NCBI GenBank assembly: GCA_963706685.1
Contig: CAVPMY010000005.1
Location: forward strand, 1 to 64,000
DNA from: CADEEN01 sp963706685
GTDB lineage: Bacteria; Pseudomonadota; Gammaproteobacteria; Burkholderiales; Burkholderiaceae_C
DNA: 64,000 nt
Reading direction: 5' to 3'
In this document: piece by piece, positions 27,232 to 34,898 of the stretch
Layout of the letters: the number at the start of each line of letters is the position of its first letter
Numbering within the stretch: the stretch's first letter is position 1
Position numbers and translations under genes: made by a program
The notes under the pieces: model-generated
Told to the model about the DNA's origin: nothing
The model's database searches: none
Seen by the model: only the letters and a program-made list of their open reading frames with translations

Positions 27232-28197
27232 TCAAGTCGCCGCAAACACCGCGAACCAGCGCCGCTCGTCGGTCCAGCACTGGGTGTGCACGTAGCCGGC
27301 ACGGCGCAACAAGGCGTCGAAGTCCTGCACCGTGTATTTGCACGAGTTCTCGGTGTGGATGCGTTCGCCCGCGGCAAATCGTCGTTCGCCTCCAGGCCAA
27401 TGCACGCTGAGCGCGCGCCGCGCCTTGAGGTGCATCTCGATGCGCGACGCGTCTTCGTCGAAGAAGGCGACATGGCGCCAATCGTGCAGCGCAAAGTCGC
27501 TGCCGAGCAAACGATTCACATGCGCCAGCATGTTGAGGTTGAAGGCAGCCGTGATGCCCAGCGCGTCGTCATAGGCGGCCTCGAGCACGGCCTTGGACTT
27601 GACCAGGTCGACGCCGATCAACAGGTTGCCGCCGGGCGAGGCGCGGCGTATACGCTGCAGGAAGGCCTGGGCTTGCAGCGGCGTGAAGTTGCCGATCGAT
27701 GAGCCGGGGTAGAAAAATGTTCGCGGCGCGTCGCCGACTTCGATCGGCAGCTCGAGCGATTGCGAGAAGTCCATGCCGATGCCGACCATCTCCATCGCCG
27801 CATGCTCACGCTGCAGGCTGGTCATCGCCTGGCGCAGGAAATCCACCGAGATGTCCACGGCCACATAGCGCCGCGGCTGCAGCGCGGCGAACAGGCGGCC
27901 CGCTTTCTCGCAGTTGCCGGCGCCGAGATCGACCAGGGTCTGGACCGTGCCGAGCACGGCGGACATGTCGGCTGCGTGCGCGCGCAGGATCTGCGCTTCG
28001 GTGCGCGTCGGGTAGTACTCGGGCAGTTCGGTGATGGCGTCGAACAGGCGCGAACCCAGCGCGTCGTAGAAATACTTGGGCGCAATCGACGCGTGTTTCG
28101 CACTCAAGCCCGCCGCGAGTTCGCTTGCAAGGTCGTGGCCAGAGGCGTCGTGCACGTCGTGCAGTTGCACGAAATGGGGTTGATTCAGTGTTGTCAC
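27232..28197 (-). CDS. egtD: L-histidine N(alpha)-methyltransferase EgtD
   Basis: 321 residues, intact, GTG start. Trimethylates histidine to hercynine, the precursor of ergothioneine and selenoneine. Family features: KYFYDALGSRLFDAITELPE with YYPTRTE, DLGAGNCEKAGRLF (SAM site; G-A-G-N-C), DISVDFL, FFYPGSSIGNFTP, GVDLVKSKAVLEAAYDDALG with ITAAFNLNML, IHTENSCKYT near the end. It converges on senA and is transcribed from the spacer shared with the transporter gene at 28316. No EgtB, EgtC or EgtA is present here, so hercynine appears destined for SenA. Confidence 0.92.
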   Translation of the reverse strand: MTTLNQPHFVQLHDVHDASGHDLASELAAGLSAKHASIAPKYFYDALGSRLFDAITELPEYYPTRTEAQILRAHAADMSAVLGTVQTLVDLGAGNCEKAGRLFAALQPRRYVAVDISVDFLRQAMTSLQREHAAMEMVGIGMDFSQSLELPIEVGDAPRTFFYPGSSIGNFTPLQAQAFLQRIRRASPGGNLLIGVDLVKSKAVLEAAYDDALGITAAFNLNMLAHVNRLLGSDFALHDWRHVAFFDEDASRIEMHLKARRALSVHWPGGERRFAAGERIHTENSCKYTVQDFDALLRRAGYVHTQCWTDERRWFAVFAAT

Positions 28198-28315
28198 GGA
28201 GTCTGAGCAGCCTGCGGGGCAATGTAGCAGCAGCTCGTGCGCAGATCGTGCGGATGCGCTGTAATGCCCTCCCCGTTGTCAGCGACAGCTTCGCTTCCCT
28301 ACAGGAGAAACCACC

Positions 28316-29182
28316 ATGCTCAGCCTGTCTTCGTCCCGCTCCCTGCGCAACCTGATGACCTGTGCGCTGCTCGCCATCGGCGCCATCTCGGCACATGCGC
28401 AGCAGGTCTTCCGCATCACCGCGATCCCCGATGAATCGCCTACCGAGCTGGCGCGCAAGGCCGAGCCGCTGGTCAAGTACCTCGAGAGCAAGCTGGGCAT
28501 GAAGGTCGAGTTCACGCCGGTCACCGACTACGCTGCCGCCGTCGAGACGCTGGTCAACAAGAAGGTCGACATGGCCTGGTTCGGCGGCTTCACCTTCGTG
28601 CAGGCCAACTCGCGCTCCGGCGGCAAAGTGATTCCGATCGTGCAGCGCGAGGAAGACGAGAAGTTCCGCTCGGTCTTCATCACCACCGATCCGGCGATCA
28701 AGACCCTCGCCGACCTGAAGGGCAAGGACGTCAGCTTCGGCTCGCAGAGCAGCACCAGCGGCCACCTGATGCCGCGCAGCTTCCTGCTGCAGGCCGGCGT
28801 CGACCCGGACAAGGATTTCAAGCGCGTCGCTTTCAGCGGCGCGCACGACGCCACGGTGGCCGCCGTGGCCTCGGGCAAGGTGCAGGCCGGCGCGCTCAAC
28901 ATCTCGGTCTGGGAAAAACTCGTCAACGACAACAAGGTCGATACGAGCAAGGTCAAGGTGTTCTACACGACGCCGCCGTACTACGACTACAACTGGAGCG
29001 TGCACGCCGACATGCCCGTGGCCACGCGCGAGAAGCTGTCCGCCGCGCTGCTTGCACTCAGCAGGGACACGGCCGAGGGCAAGACCATCCTCGAGTTGCA
29101 GCGCGCGACGCGCTTCGTGCCGAGCAAGGCGGAAAACTACAAGGGCATCGAAGCCGCGGCGAACAGCGCGAAACTGTTGTGA
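28316..29182 (+). CDS. Putative selenate ABC transporter substrate-binding protein (PhnD-like)
   Basis: 288 residues, intact. Signal peptide ending ISAHAQQ, then a PhnD-type periplasmic fold: ITAIPDESPTELARKAEPLV, YAAAVETLVNKKVDMAWFGG, DLKGKDVSFGSQSSTSGHLM, FKRVAFSGAHDATVAAVASG, KVFYTTPPYYDYNWSV. The annotated family nearest in memory is the putative selenate-binding one that co-occurs with SelD and the SenB-type glycosyltransferase; selenium specificity rests on that co-occurrence, and phosphonate or phosphite uptake is the alternative. AGGAG precedes ATG 28316. It begins a plus-strand run of six genes. Confidence 0.8.
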   Translation: MLSLSSSRSLRNLMTCALLAIGAISAHAQQVFRITAIPDESPTELARKAEPLVKYLESKLGMKVEFTPVTDYAAAVETLVNKKVDMAWFGGFTFVQANSRSGGKVIPIVQREEDEKFRSVFITTDPAIKTLADLKGKDVSFGSQSSTSGHLMPRSFLLQAGVDPDKDFKRVAFSGAHDATVAAVASGKVQAGALNISVWEKLVNDNKVDTSKVKVFYTTPPYYDYNWSVHADMPVATREKLSAALLALSRDTAEGKTILELQRATRFVPSKAENYKGIEAAANSAKLL

Positions 29183-29317
29183 CCCCCCGTAGCGGCTTCG
29201 CCGCACCCCCGGGCAACTGGAAGGCGCCTTCGTCGCCTGGGGGCACCGCCAGCGGCCGGGCAAAGCCCGATTCGCGGCGGTTGCTTGGTGGAGCCCGGCT
29301 CGCTTGCTGAGAGTTCG
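29183..29317. repeat. GC-rich extragenic element inside the transporter operon
   Basis: 135 bases between the binding-protein and ATPase genes, with CCCCCGTAGCGGCTTCGCCG, then CTGGGGGC and GGCGGTTGCTTGG. The alternating C-rich and G-rich arms with GGCTTCGCCG can fold. It resembles short repeated palindromic elements common between genes in this order. No promoter was recognised, so it may end or weaken the transcript after the binding-protein gene. Confidence 0.4.
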
Positions 29318-30148
29318 ATGCAGCTTCGCTTCGACGCCGTGACGGCGCGGCACCCGGCTGCCAAGGCCGGGTCTGCTGCGGCGCTCGAAGACTTTACGCT
29401 CGACATCGCGCATGGCGAGCAGGTGGCGATCATCGGCGCCTCGGGCGCCGGCAAGACGACGCTGATGCATGTCGCGGCTGCCGCATTGCGGCCGTCGTCC
29501 GGCACGGTCACGCTCGACGGCACGGCACCGTGGGGTTTGTCGACGCGCCAGTTGCAGCGCCTGCGCGGGCGCCTGTTCCTGGCGCCGCAGGTGCCGCCGC
29601 TGCCGCCGCGCCAGCGCGTCGTCACCGCCGTGCTGGCCGGGCGCCTGCCGCGGCAGGGCTGGCTGGCGAGCGTGAAGTCGCTGTTCTACCCCGACGACAT
29701 CGGCGCGGCGCACGACGCGCTGACACGCTTCGACGTTCAGGACAAGCTGTTCGAGCGCGTCGATCGGCTCTCGGGCGGCGAGCGCCAGCGTGTCGGCCTG
29801 GCGCGCGCGCTGCTGGCGCCGGCCACGCTGTGGCTGATCGACGAGCCGCTGTCGGCGCTCGATCCGACGCGCGCGCAGCAGGCCATCGCGACGCTGGTCG
29901 ATGAAGCGGCCAGCCGGGGCGTGACCCTGATCGCCACGCTGCACCAGGTCAACGTGGCACTCGATCGTTTTGCGCGCATCGTCGGCCTGCGCGCGGGTCG
30001 GATCGCCTTCGACCTGCCGGCCGCTGCAGTGACGCGCGAACTGCTCACCGATCTGTACGGCAGCGAATTCGAGCAGCTCGATGAACCCGGCGGCTCCGAG
30101 TTCATGCCCAGCGCGCTGCCGCAACCGGCGGTGATGCACTGCCGATGA
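29318..30148 (+). CDS. Putative selenate/phosphonate-type ABC transporter ATPase
   Basis: 276 residues from ATG 29318; an in-frame TTG at 29285 adds 11 residues without family support. Walker A GASGAGKTT, signature LSGGERQRVGLARALLAP, Walker B LWLIDEPLSALDP, H-loop TLHQVNVAL. The RQRVVTAVLAGRLPRQGWLA segment with SVKSLFYPDD matches PhnC-type ATPases. The C terminus overlaps the permease start (ATGA). It energises the transporter formed with the next two permeases. Confidence 0.85.
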   Translation: MQLRFDAVTARHPAAKAGSAAALEDFTLDIAHGEQVAIIGASGAGKTTLMHVAAAALRPSSGTVTLDGTAPWGLSTRQLQRLRGRLFLAPQVPPLPPRQRVVTAVLAGRLPRQGWLASVKSLFYPDDIGAAHDALTRFDVQDKLFERVDRLSGGERQRVGLARALLAPATLWLIDEPLSALDPTRAQQAIATLVDEAASRGVTLIATLHQVNVALDRFARIVGLRAGRIAFDLPAAAVTRELLTDLYGSEFEQLDEPGGSEFMPSALPQPAVMHCR

Positions 30149-30975
30149 ACGCGGCACTTTCGGCTCCGACCCGTGATCCGGCGTGGCTCGGTCGCATGTT
30201 CTGGATCGGTGCCGCGCTCGTCGTGCTGTGGCCGCTGCTCGTCGCCACCGAATTCAAGCCCTGGGTCATCTTCGAGCCGGACAGTCTGCGGCCCACGCTG
30301 CGCTTCCTGTCGACTTTCCTGCCACCCGCTGTCGGCGGCGAGTTCCTCTCGCTCGTCGCCCGCGAGACCTGGCGCACGGTGGCCATCGCCACGGCGGGCA
30401 TCACGCTGGCCTTGTTCGTCGCCGTGCCGCTGACGCTGGCCTCGACACGCGTGCTGTCGATATCGGCGCTGTCGGGGCGCATGGCCGGTTGGCCCTTCGT
30501 GTTGCGGCAAGCGATCCGCTGGCTGCTGATCGTGCTGCGCTCGATCCCCGAGCTGGTCTGGGCGCTGGTCTTCGTGCGCGTCGTCGGCCTCGGCCCAGCG
30601 TCCGGCGTGCTGGCGATTGCGCTGACCTACGGCGGCATGCTCGGCAAGGTCTACGGCGAGATCCTCGAGTCCGGTGAGACGCACGCCAGCGAGACGCTGC
30701 TGCGCAATGGCGCCGGCCGGCTGCAGGCCTTCTTCTACGCGGTGCTGCCGGGCAATGCGGCCGAGTTGGTCAGCTACACGGTCTATCGCTGGGAGTGCGC
30801 GATCCGCTCGTCGGTCGTGCTCGGTTTTGTCGGCGCCGGCGGCCTGGGCCAGCAGATGGACAACTCGACGAAGATGTTTGCCGGCGGTGAGGTGGCGACG
30901 ATGCTGCTCGTCTTCATCGCGCTGGTGGCGCTGGCCGATCGTGCGAGCGCCCTGCTGCGCAAGGGTCTCACATGA
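30145..30975 (+). CDS. PhnE-type ABC permease, first
   Basis: 276 residues, intact. Inner-membrane permease with helices at WIGAALVVLWPLLVA, TVAIATAGITLALFVAVPLT and following. The loop for the ATPase lies in GKVYGEILESGETHASETLL with RNGAGRLQ, and the PhnE hallmark is AIRSSVVLGFVGAGGLGQQM. ATG 30145 overlaps the ATPase stop. The second permease follows after an 85-base spacer. Confidence 0.85.
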   Translation: MNAALSAPTRDPAWLGRMFWIGAALVVLWPLLVATEFKPWVIFEPDSLRPTLRFLSTFLPPAVGGEFLSLVARETWRTVAIATAGITLALFVAVPLTLASTRVLSISALSGRMAGWPFVLRQAIRWLLIVLRSIPELVWALVFVRVVGLGPASGVLAIALTYGGMLGKVYGEILESGETHASETLLRNGAGRLQAFFYAVLPGNAAELVSYTVYRWECAIRSSVVLGFVGAGGLGQQMDNSTKMFAGGEVATMLLVFIALVALADRASALLRKGLT

Positions 30976-31060
30976 GCGCGAGCCGAGCGCCGGGCCGCCC
31001 CAAGCCGGCGCGCATGCCCTCGGGGGATCGCCGGACGGACTCGTCCGGCGAGGGCTCGTC
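30976..31060. repeat. Extragenic spacer with a perfect 9-bp hairpin
   Basis: 85 bases between two permease genes of one operon. At 31029-31050 a perfect stem CGCCGGACG pairs with CGTCCGGCG around GACT. There is no T-tract. C-rich and G-rich flanks (GGGCCGCCCC, CTCGGGGGAT) resemble the element at 29183-29317. Confidence 0.5.
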
Positions 31061-31885
31061 ATGATCGATCCGGCCGCCAACAAGCCTTACCGCCTGCCGC
31101 CGCGGCTGTTCGACATGCGCTGCCAAGCCTGCTGGCTGACGCTGGGCATCGCGCTGCTGGTCATCGCCAGTTTCTGGAGCCTCGACCTGAAGTTGGGCGA
31201 GTTCTTCTCTGCGCAATCCGCGTCGAGCATGGCCCGCTTTGTCGGCGAGTTCTTCCCACCCGATGTGGCGCAGCCGTTTCTCGGCAAGGTCATCGCCGGA
31301 GCCTGGGAGACGTTGGCCATGTCGGCGATCGGCACGCTGCTGGCCGCGCTGTTCGGTCTGCTGCTGGCCCTGCCCGCGGCGCGCGTGCACGCCGGCGACC
31401 GCGCCCTCACGCGAGCGCCGATGCGGCTCGTGCTCAACGCACTGCGCTCGATCCCCGAGCTGGTGTGGGCCACGCTGCTGTTGATCGCCGCCGGTCTGGG
31501 GCCGCTGACCGGCACGCTGGCACTGGCCTTTCATACCACCGGCGTGCTCGGCCGCCTGTTTGCCGAAGCGATCGAGAACGCGCCGCCGGGGCCTGGCTTC
31601 GCGCTGCGCGCGCAGGGAGTGGGCGCCGGCCGCGTCTTCCTCTACGCGACGCTGCCGCAGGTCTTGCCTCAGTTGATGAGCTACACGCTCTACCGTTGGG
31701 AGAACAACATCCGCGCCGCCGCGGTGCTCGGTGTCGTCGGCGCCGGTGGGCTGGGTCAATTGTTGGCCTTTCACATGGGGCTGTTCCACATGGGCAAGAC
31801 CTGCACCATCCTGCTCGCGATGCTGCTGCTGGTGGCACTGGTCGATGGGCTCAGCTACGCTTGGCGGCGAGCCATGACACGGTAG
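31061..31885 (+). CDS. PhnE-type ABC permease, second
   Basis: 274 residues. ATG 31061 begins MIDPAANKPYRLPPRL; the open frame runs back into the first permease but without family sequence. Helices at CWLTLGIALLVIASFWSL and MSAIGTLLAALFGLLLALPA. Coupling loop GRLFAEAIENAPPGPGFALR, then NIRAAAVLGVVGAGGLGQLL. Paralogue of the first permease, so the transporter is probably a heterodimer. Confidence 0.85.
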   Translation: MIDPAANKPYRLPPRLFDMRCQACWLTLGIALLVIASFWSLDLKLGEFFSAQSASSMARFVGEFFPPDVAQPFLGKVIAGAWETLAMSAIGTLLAALFGLLLALPAARVHAGDRALTRAPMRLVLNALRSIPELVWATLLLIAAGLGPLTGTLALAFHTTGVLGRLFAEAIENAPPGPGFALRAQGVGAGRVFLYATLPQVLPQLMSYTLYRWENNIRAAAVLGVVGAGGLGQLLAFHMGLFHMGKTCTILLAMLLLVALVDGLSYAWRRAMTR

Positions 31886-31925
31886 CAGGAACCTTCGTGC
31901 CGCTCGGCAACCCAACCCTGCGTAC

Positions 31926-32573
31926 ATGACCAAGTCCAGCGCCAATCAAGTCTCCATCGAGCGCTACCGCTCGCGTGCTGCGGGTTACGACGCCTCGGCG
32001 CAATTCACGATGCCGTTGCGCGAGCGCACGATCGCGCTGCTGCAGTTGCGGCCCGGGCAGACCGTGCTCGACGTCGGTGCCGGCACCGGCTTGAGCTATG
32101 CCCTGCTGCGCCAGGCGGTCGGTGAACAAGGCGCGGTGCTGGCCTTCGAGCAGAGCCCGGAGATGTTCGCGCAGGCCCGTGCGCGCGTGGCGCGTGAGGG
32201 CTGGACCAATGTCTGGCACGCTTGCACGGCCGCTGAAACCGTCAAGCTGCCCGAGCCCGCCGACGCCGTGCTCTTCAACTACGTGCACGACATCAGCCGC
32301 ACTCGCGCCGCGGTGGACAACATCATGCGCCAGGTCAAGCCGGGCGCGCCTGTCGCGGTGGCCGGCATGAAGTTCTTCCCCTGGTGGACCGGCCCGCTGA
32401 ACCTGCTGCCGTGGCTGAAGAACCGTCCGTACAACGCTCGCCCGGCGGACCTCTGGCACCCCTGGGATCTGATCGCCGACTGGTGCGACGGCTTCGAGCG
32501 CACCAGCACGCAGGCCGGCATGGGCTATATCGCGCAGGGCCGGCGCAGGCAGGGCGCCCGCGATCACGATTGA
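31926..32573 (+). CDS. Class I SAM-dependent methyltransferase
   Basis: 215 residues, intact. Motif I VLDVGAGTGLSYALL, an acidic residue in LAFEQSPEM, and ADAVLFNYVHDISRTRAAVD as motif IV. The C-terminal part (FFPWWTGPLNLLPWL, WHPWDLIADWCDGFERTS) is aromatic-rich. It follows the permease by 40 bases and is probably co-transcribed. Context raises selenium methylation, as in the Se/Te/As-methylating enzymes of this superfamily, but no residue shows the substrate. Confidence 0.75.
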   Translation: MTKSSANQVSIERYRSRAAGYDASAQFTMPLRERTIALLQLRPGQTVLDVGAGTGLSYALLRQAVGEQGAVLAFEQSPEMFAQARARVAREGWTNVWHACTAAETVKLPEPADAVLFNYVHDISRTRAAVDNIMRQVKPGAPVAVAGMKFFPWWTGPLNLLPWLKNRPYNARPADLWHPWDLIADWCDGFERTSTQAGMGYIAQGRRRQGARDHD

Positions 32574-32583
32574 GGACCACACC

Positions 32584-33225
32584 ATGAAGTTGATTCGACG
32601 ACTGTTTCTCTCACTGGTCTTGGCGGTCGGCGCCTCGACGGTTGCCGCAGCAGCGACTTACGACAGCCCCAACGACGGCCCCTGGCGCACGATGCGCGAC
32701 GGCGCCGACGAGCGCCTGATGCTCGAAGGCCATGACGCGGTGGCCTACTTCACGCAGAACGACGCCGTGCGCGGCGATCAGGCGATCAAGCTGGACTACA
32801 AAGGCGTGACCTGGCGCTTTGCCAGCGTAGCCAACAAGGCCGAGTTCGAGCGTGCGCCGGATAAATACATGCCGCAGTTCGGCGGCTTCTGCAGCGACGG
32901 CATCAACTATGCGATCCCCTGGGGCGGCGGCGGCGGACCCAACACCTGGCGCATCTACCGCGGCAAGCTCTACGTCTTCGGCGGCCAGTCGCCGCGAGAT
33001 CATTTCGAAATGGAAACCGAGAACAACATCGCGCTGGCGCACAAATACTGGAACGACGAGGTCGCCGGCTCGAACGCCCTGTTGACGCGCGTCAAGCGAC
33101 TCATCTTCCGCGTGCCGCACTACAAGACCGGCAAGCAGTTGCAAAGCGAATGGGAGTCGCTGCGCGATGCCGGCAAGCTGCCGGTGATGCCGGGCGCGGC
33201 GCAGGTGGTGCCGGCGGCGCCGTAG
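32584..33225 (+). CDS. Secreted YHS-domain protein
   Basis: 213 residues, intact. Signal peptide LFLSLVLAVGASTVAAAA. A YHS-like domain: LEGHDAVAYFTQNDAVRGDQ, WRFASVANKAEFERAPDKYM, then PQFGGFCSDGI, with a Cys that could bind metal. The second half (FEMETENNIALAHKYWNDEV, KLPVMPG) is unrecognised. It starts ten bases after the methyltransferase stop. The YHS domain is often metal-related; its role here is open. Confidence 0.75.
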   Translation: MKLIRRLFLSLVLAVGASTVAAAATYDSPNDGPWRTMRDGADERLMLEGHDAVAYFTQNDAVRGDQAIKLDYKGVTWRFASVANKAEFERAPDKYMPQFGGFCSDGINYAIPWGGGGGPNTWRIYRGKLYVFGGQSPRDHFEMETENNIALAHKYWNDEVAGSNALLTRVKRLIFRVPHYKTGKQLQSEWESLRDAGKLPVMPGAAQVVPAAP

Positions 33226-33704
33226 GGGGCGTGCGGAGGCGGCGGGCGTCTGGGATTGGCCTTGACGCAACGGTTGGTGGAATCTCGATGAGCGTCTTCG
33301 TTTACCGGGTCGGCGACGGTCGTTCCGCGTTTTGAACGTTCGCGATGTGAGTGAAGGGAACGATTAGGCGCGAGATCTGTATGTCGGTGGACGGCCACCA
33401 AGGAACCTTCGCGTGACGTGGTGTGAACGTCGGCAACCTGGCCGAGACTGGCTTTTCACCGCAGCCCCCTGCGCGGCAGCACTTCACCCCTTGGCGGGAG
33501 CCAGAGCCTGCGTGGAGGCTGGATCTTTGGGATGGGTGTTGCCATGCAAAGGATCCGCGCGACAGCATTGGTCGCCCTGAAGACTTGGCGGTGAGCATCC
33601 ATTTCCGAGTACGGGGGGTCGGAGCCTGTCTCACCCGTGGTGCCCTGTGTTCTCCAGAGGTCTGCCGCCGCCGCGTGCCGCCTCAAGGCTGGATACTCCG
33701 CGCA
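33226..33704. other. Gene-free spacer before the MscS gene
   Basis: 479 bases of visibly lower G+C than the surroundings. An open frame from 33423 joins the MscS gene in frame, but its 94 codons (for example REPEPAWRLDLWDGCCHAKD) look unlike any channel N terminus. GGGGGTCGGAGCCTGTCTCA at about 33616-33635 looks like a mobile-element or repeat scar to me, without proof. No terminator for the selenium operon was recognised. Confidence 0.45.
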
Positions 33705-34898
33705 ATGGACTCCATCTCCCTGCAAAGCATGCTGCCCGCATTGGTCAGCGCGACCGTGGCCTTGGCGCTGCTGTGGCTTGTCTTCTGGCTGGCGACGCGG
33801 GCATTGCAGCGCTGGTTCGCCGGCGGCGCCGACGATGAAGCGCCTCATGCCCTCGAGCGATGGGCCGAGCGGTTTACGCGCATGCTTCGCCGCCTGACGG
33901 CGTTTGCATCGCTGGTGATCGCCGTCGTGATCATGCTCTATGGCTTGGGCATCCGTGGCGTGCCCCGATTGACCTGGGACGATATCGGTGACTGGGTGCG
34001 CGGTTCCGGTCTTCCGCTGCTGTTCATTCTGGGCAGCGCGCTGGTGCTGATCCGCGCTGCCGGCATCGTGACCGCGGGCTTGCCGAATGCCCTGGTGCCG
34101 GCGCGCCTGCCCTATGCCGAACGCATGGACAGGCGCAAGCGGGTCGAGACGCGCGGCCGGCTGGCACGCTGGACTTTCACCACCGCCGTCCTCGCCATCG
34201 CCGGTGTGATGGTGCTCAGGACGGTGGGCGTCGACGTGACGCCGCTGCTGGCGGGCGGCGCCATCGTCAGCGTGGCGTTGGGCTTCGGCGCCCAGAACTT
34301 TGTGCGCGACATCATCGCCGGCGTCTTCATGATCGTCGAGAACCAATTGCGCGTCGGCGACATCGCCAACATCAACGGCAAGGGCGGCCAGGTCGAGTCG
34401 ATCCGCCTGAGAACGACCACGCTGCGCGGGCTGGACGGCACGGTGCACATCTTCCAGAACGGCCTGATCAACGACCTGTCGAACCTGACGATGAACTTTT
34501 CCTACTACGTCATCGAGCTCGGCGTGGCGTACAAGGAGAACGTCGATCGCGTCATGGAACTGTTGCGCGAGATCGGTCGCGACCTGCAGGCCGATGCCGC
34601 GTTCGCGAGCAAGATTCTGGCGCCGCTCGAGGTGCTGGGCGTCGATGACTTCGCCGCGTCGGCCGTGATCATCAAGTTGAGAATCAAGACGGTGCCGCTG
34701 GAGCAGTGGGTGGTGGGACGAGAATTGCGACGGCGCATCAAGAACCGCTTCGACGCCGAAGGGGTCGAGATTCCGTTCCCGCACCTGTCGGTCTACTTCG
34801 GCGAAGCCGAGCACGCGCAGCGGTTCGGCGCGGCGATCGATCGAGGTGAATCGGCTGCTGCCGGTACGAAGGTGATTCAACCACCGACTGCGTCGTGA
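33705..34898 (+). CDS. Mechanosensitive ion channel family protein (MscS)
   Basis: 397 residues, intact from ATG 33705. Four to five helices (SATVALALLWLVFWLATRAL, LVIAVVIMLYGLG, LPLLFILGSALVLIRAAGIV, TTAVLAIAGVMVLRTVG), the pore-lining helix LLAGGAIVSVALGFGAQNFV with RDIIAGVFMIVENQLRVGD, the beta domain (VESIRLRTTTLRGLDGTVHI) and an alpha/beta cytoplasmic domain ending EIPFPHLSVYF. The longer frame from 33423 is rejected as start. Its stop overlaps the patatin start (TGATG). Confidence 0.9.
   Translation: MDSISLQSMLPALVSATVALALLWLVFWLATRALQRWFAGGADDEAPHALERWAERFTRMLRRLTAFASLVIAVVIMLYGLGIRGVPRLTWDDIGDWVRGSGLPLLFILGSALVLIRAAGIVTAGLPNALVPARLPYAERMDRRKRVETRGRLARWTFTTAVLAIAGVMVLRTVGVDVTPLLAGGAIVSVALGFGAQNFVRDIIAGVFMIVENQLRVGDIANINGKGGQVESIRLRTTTLRGLDGTVHIFQNGLINDLSNLTMNFSYYVIELGVAYKENVDRVMELLREIGRDLQADAAFASKILAPLEVLGVDDFAASAVIIKLRIKTVPLEQWVVGRELRRRIKNRFDAEGVEIPFPHLSVYFGEAEHAQRFGAAIDRGESAAAGTKVIQPPTAS

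Noticed and set aside
27806..30157. A 783-codon minus-strand frame across egtD and the transporter genes
   Set aside because: It runs antisense to genes with complete family motifs and has no recognisable domain.
31029..31050. Intrinsic terminator between the two permease genes
   Set aside because: Perfect stem but no T-tract, and the second permease directly follows in the same operon.
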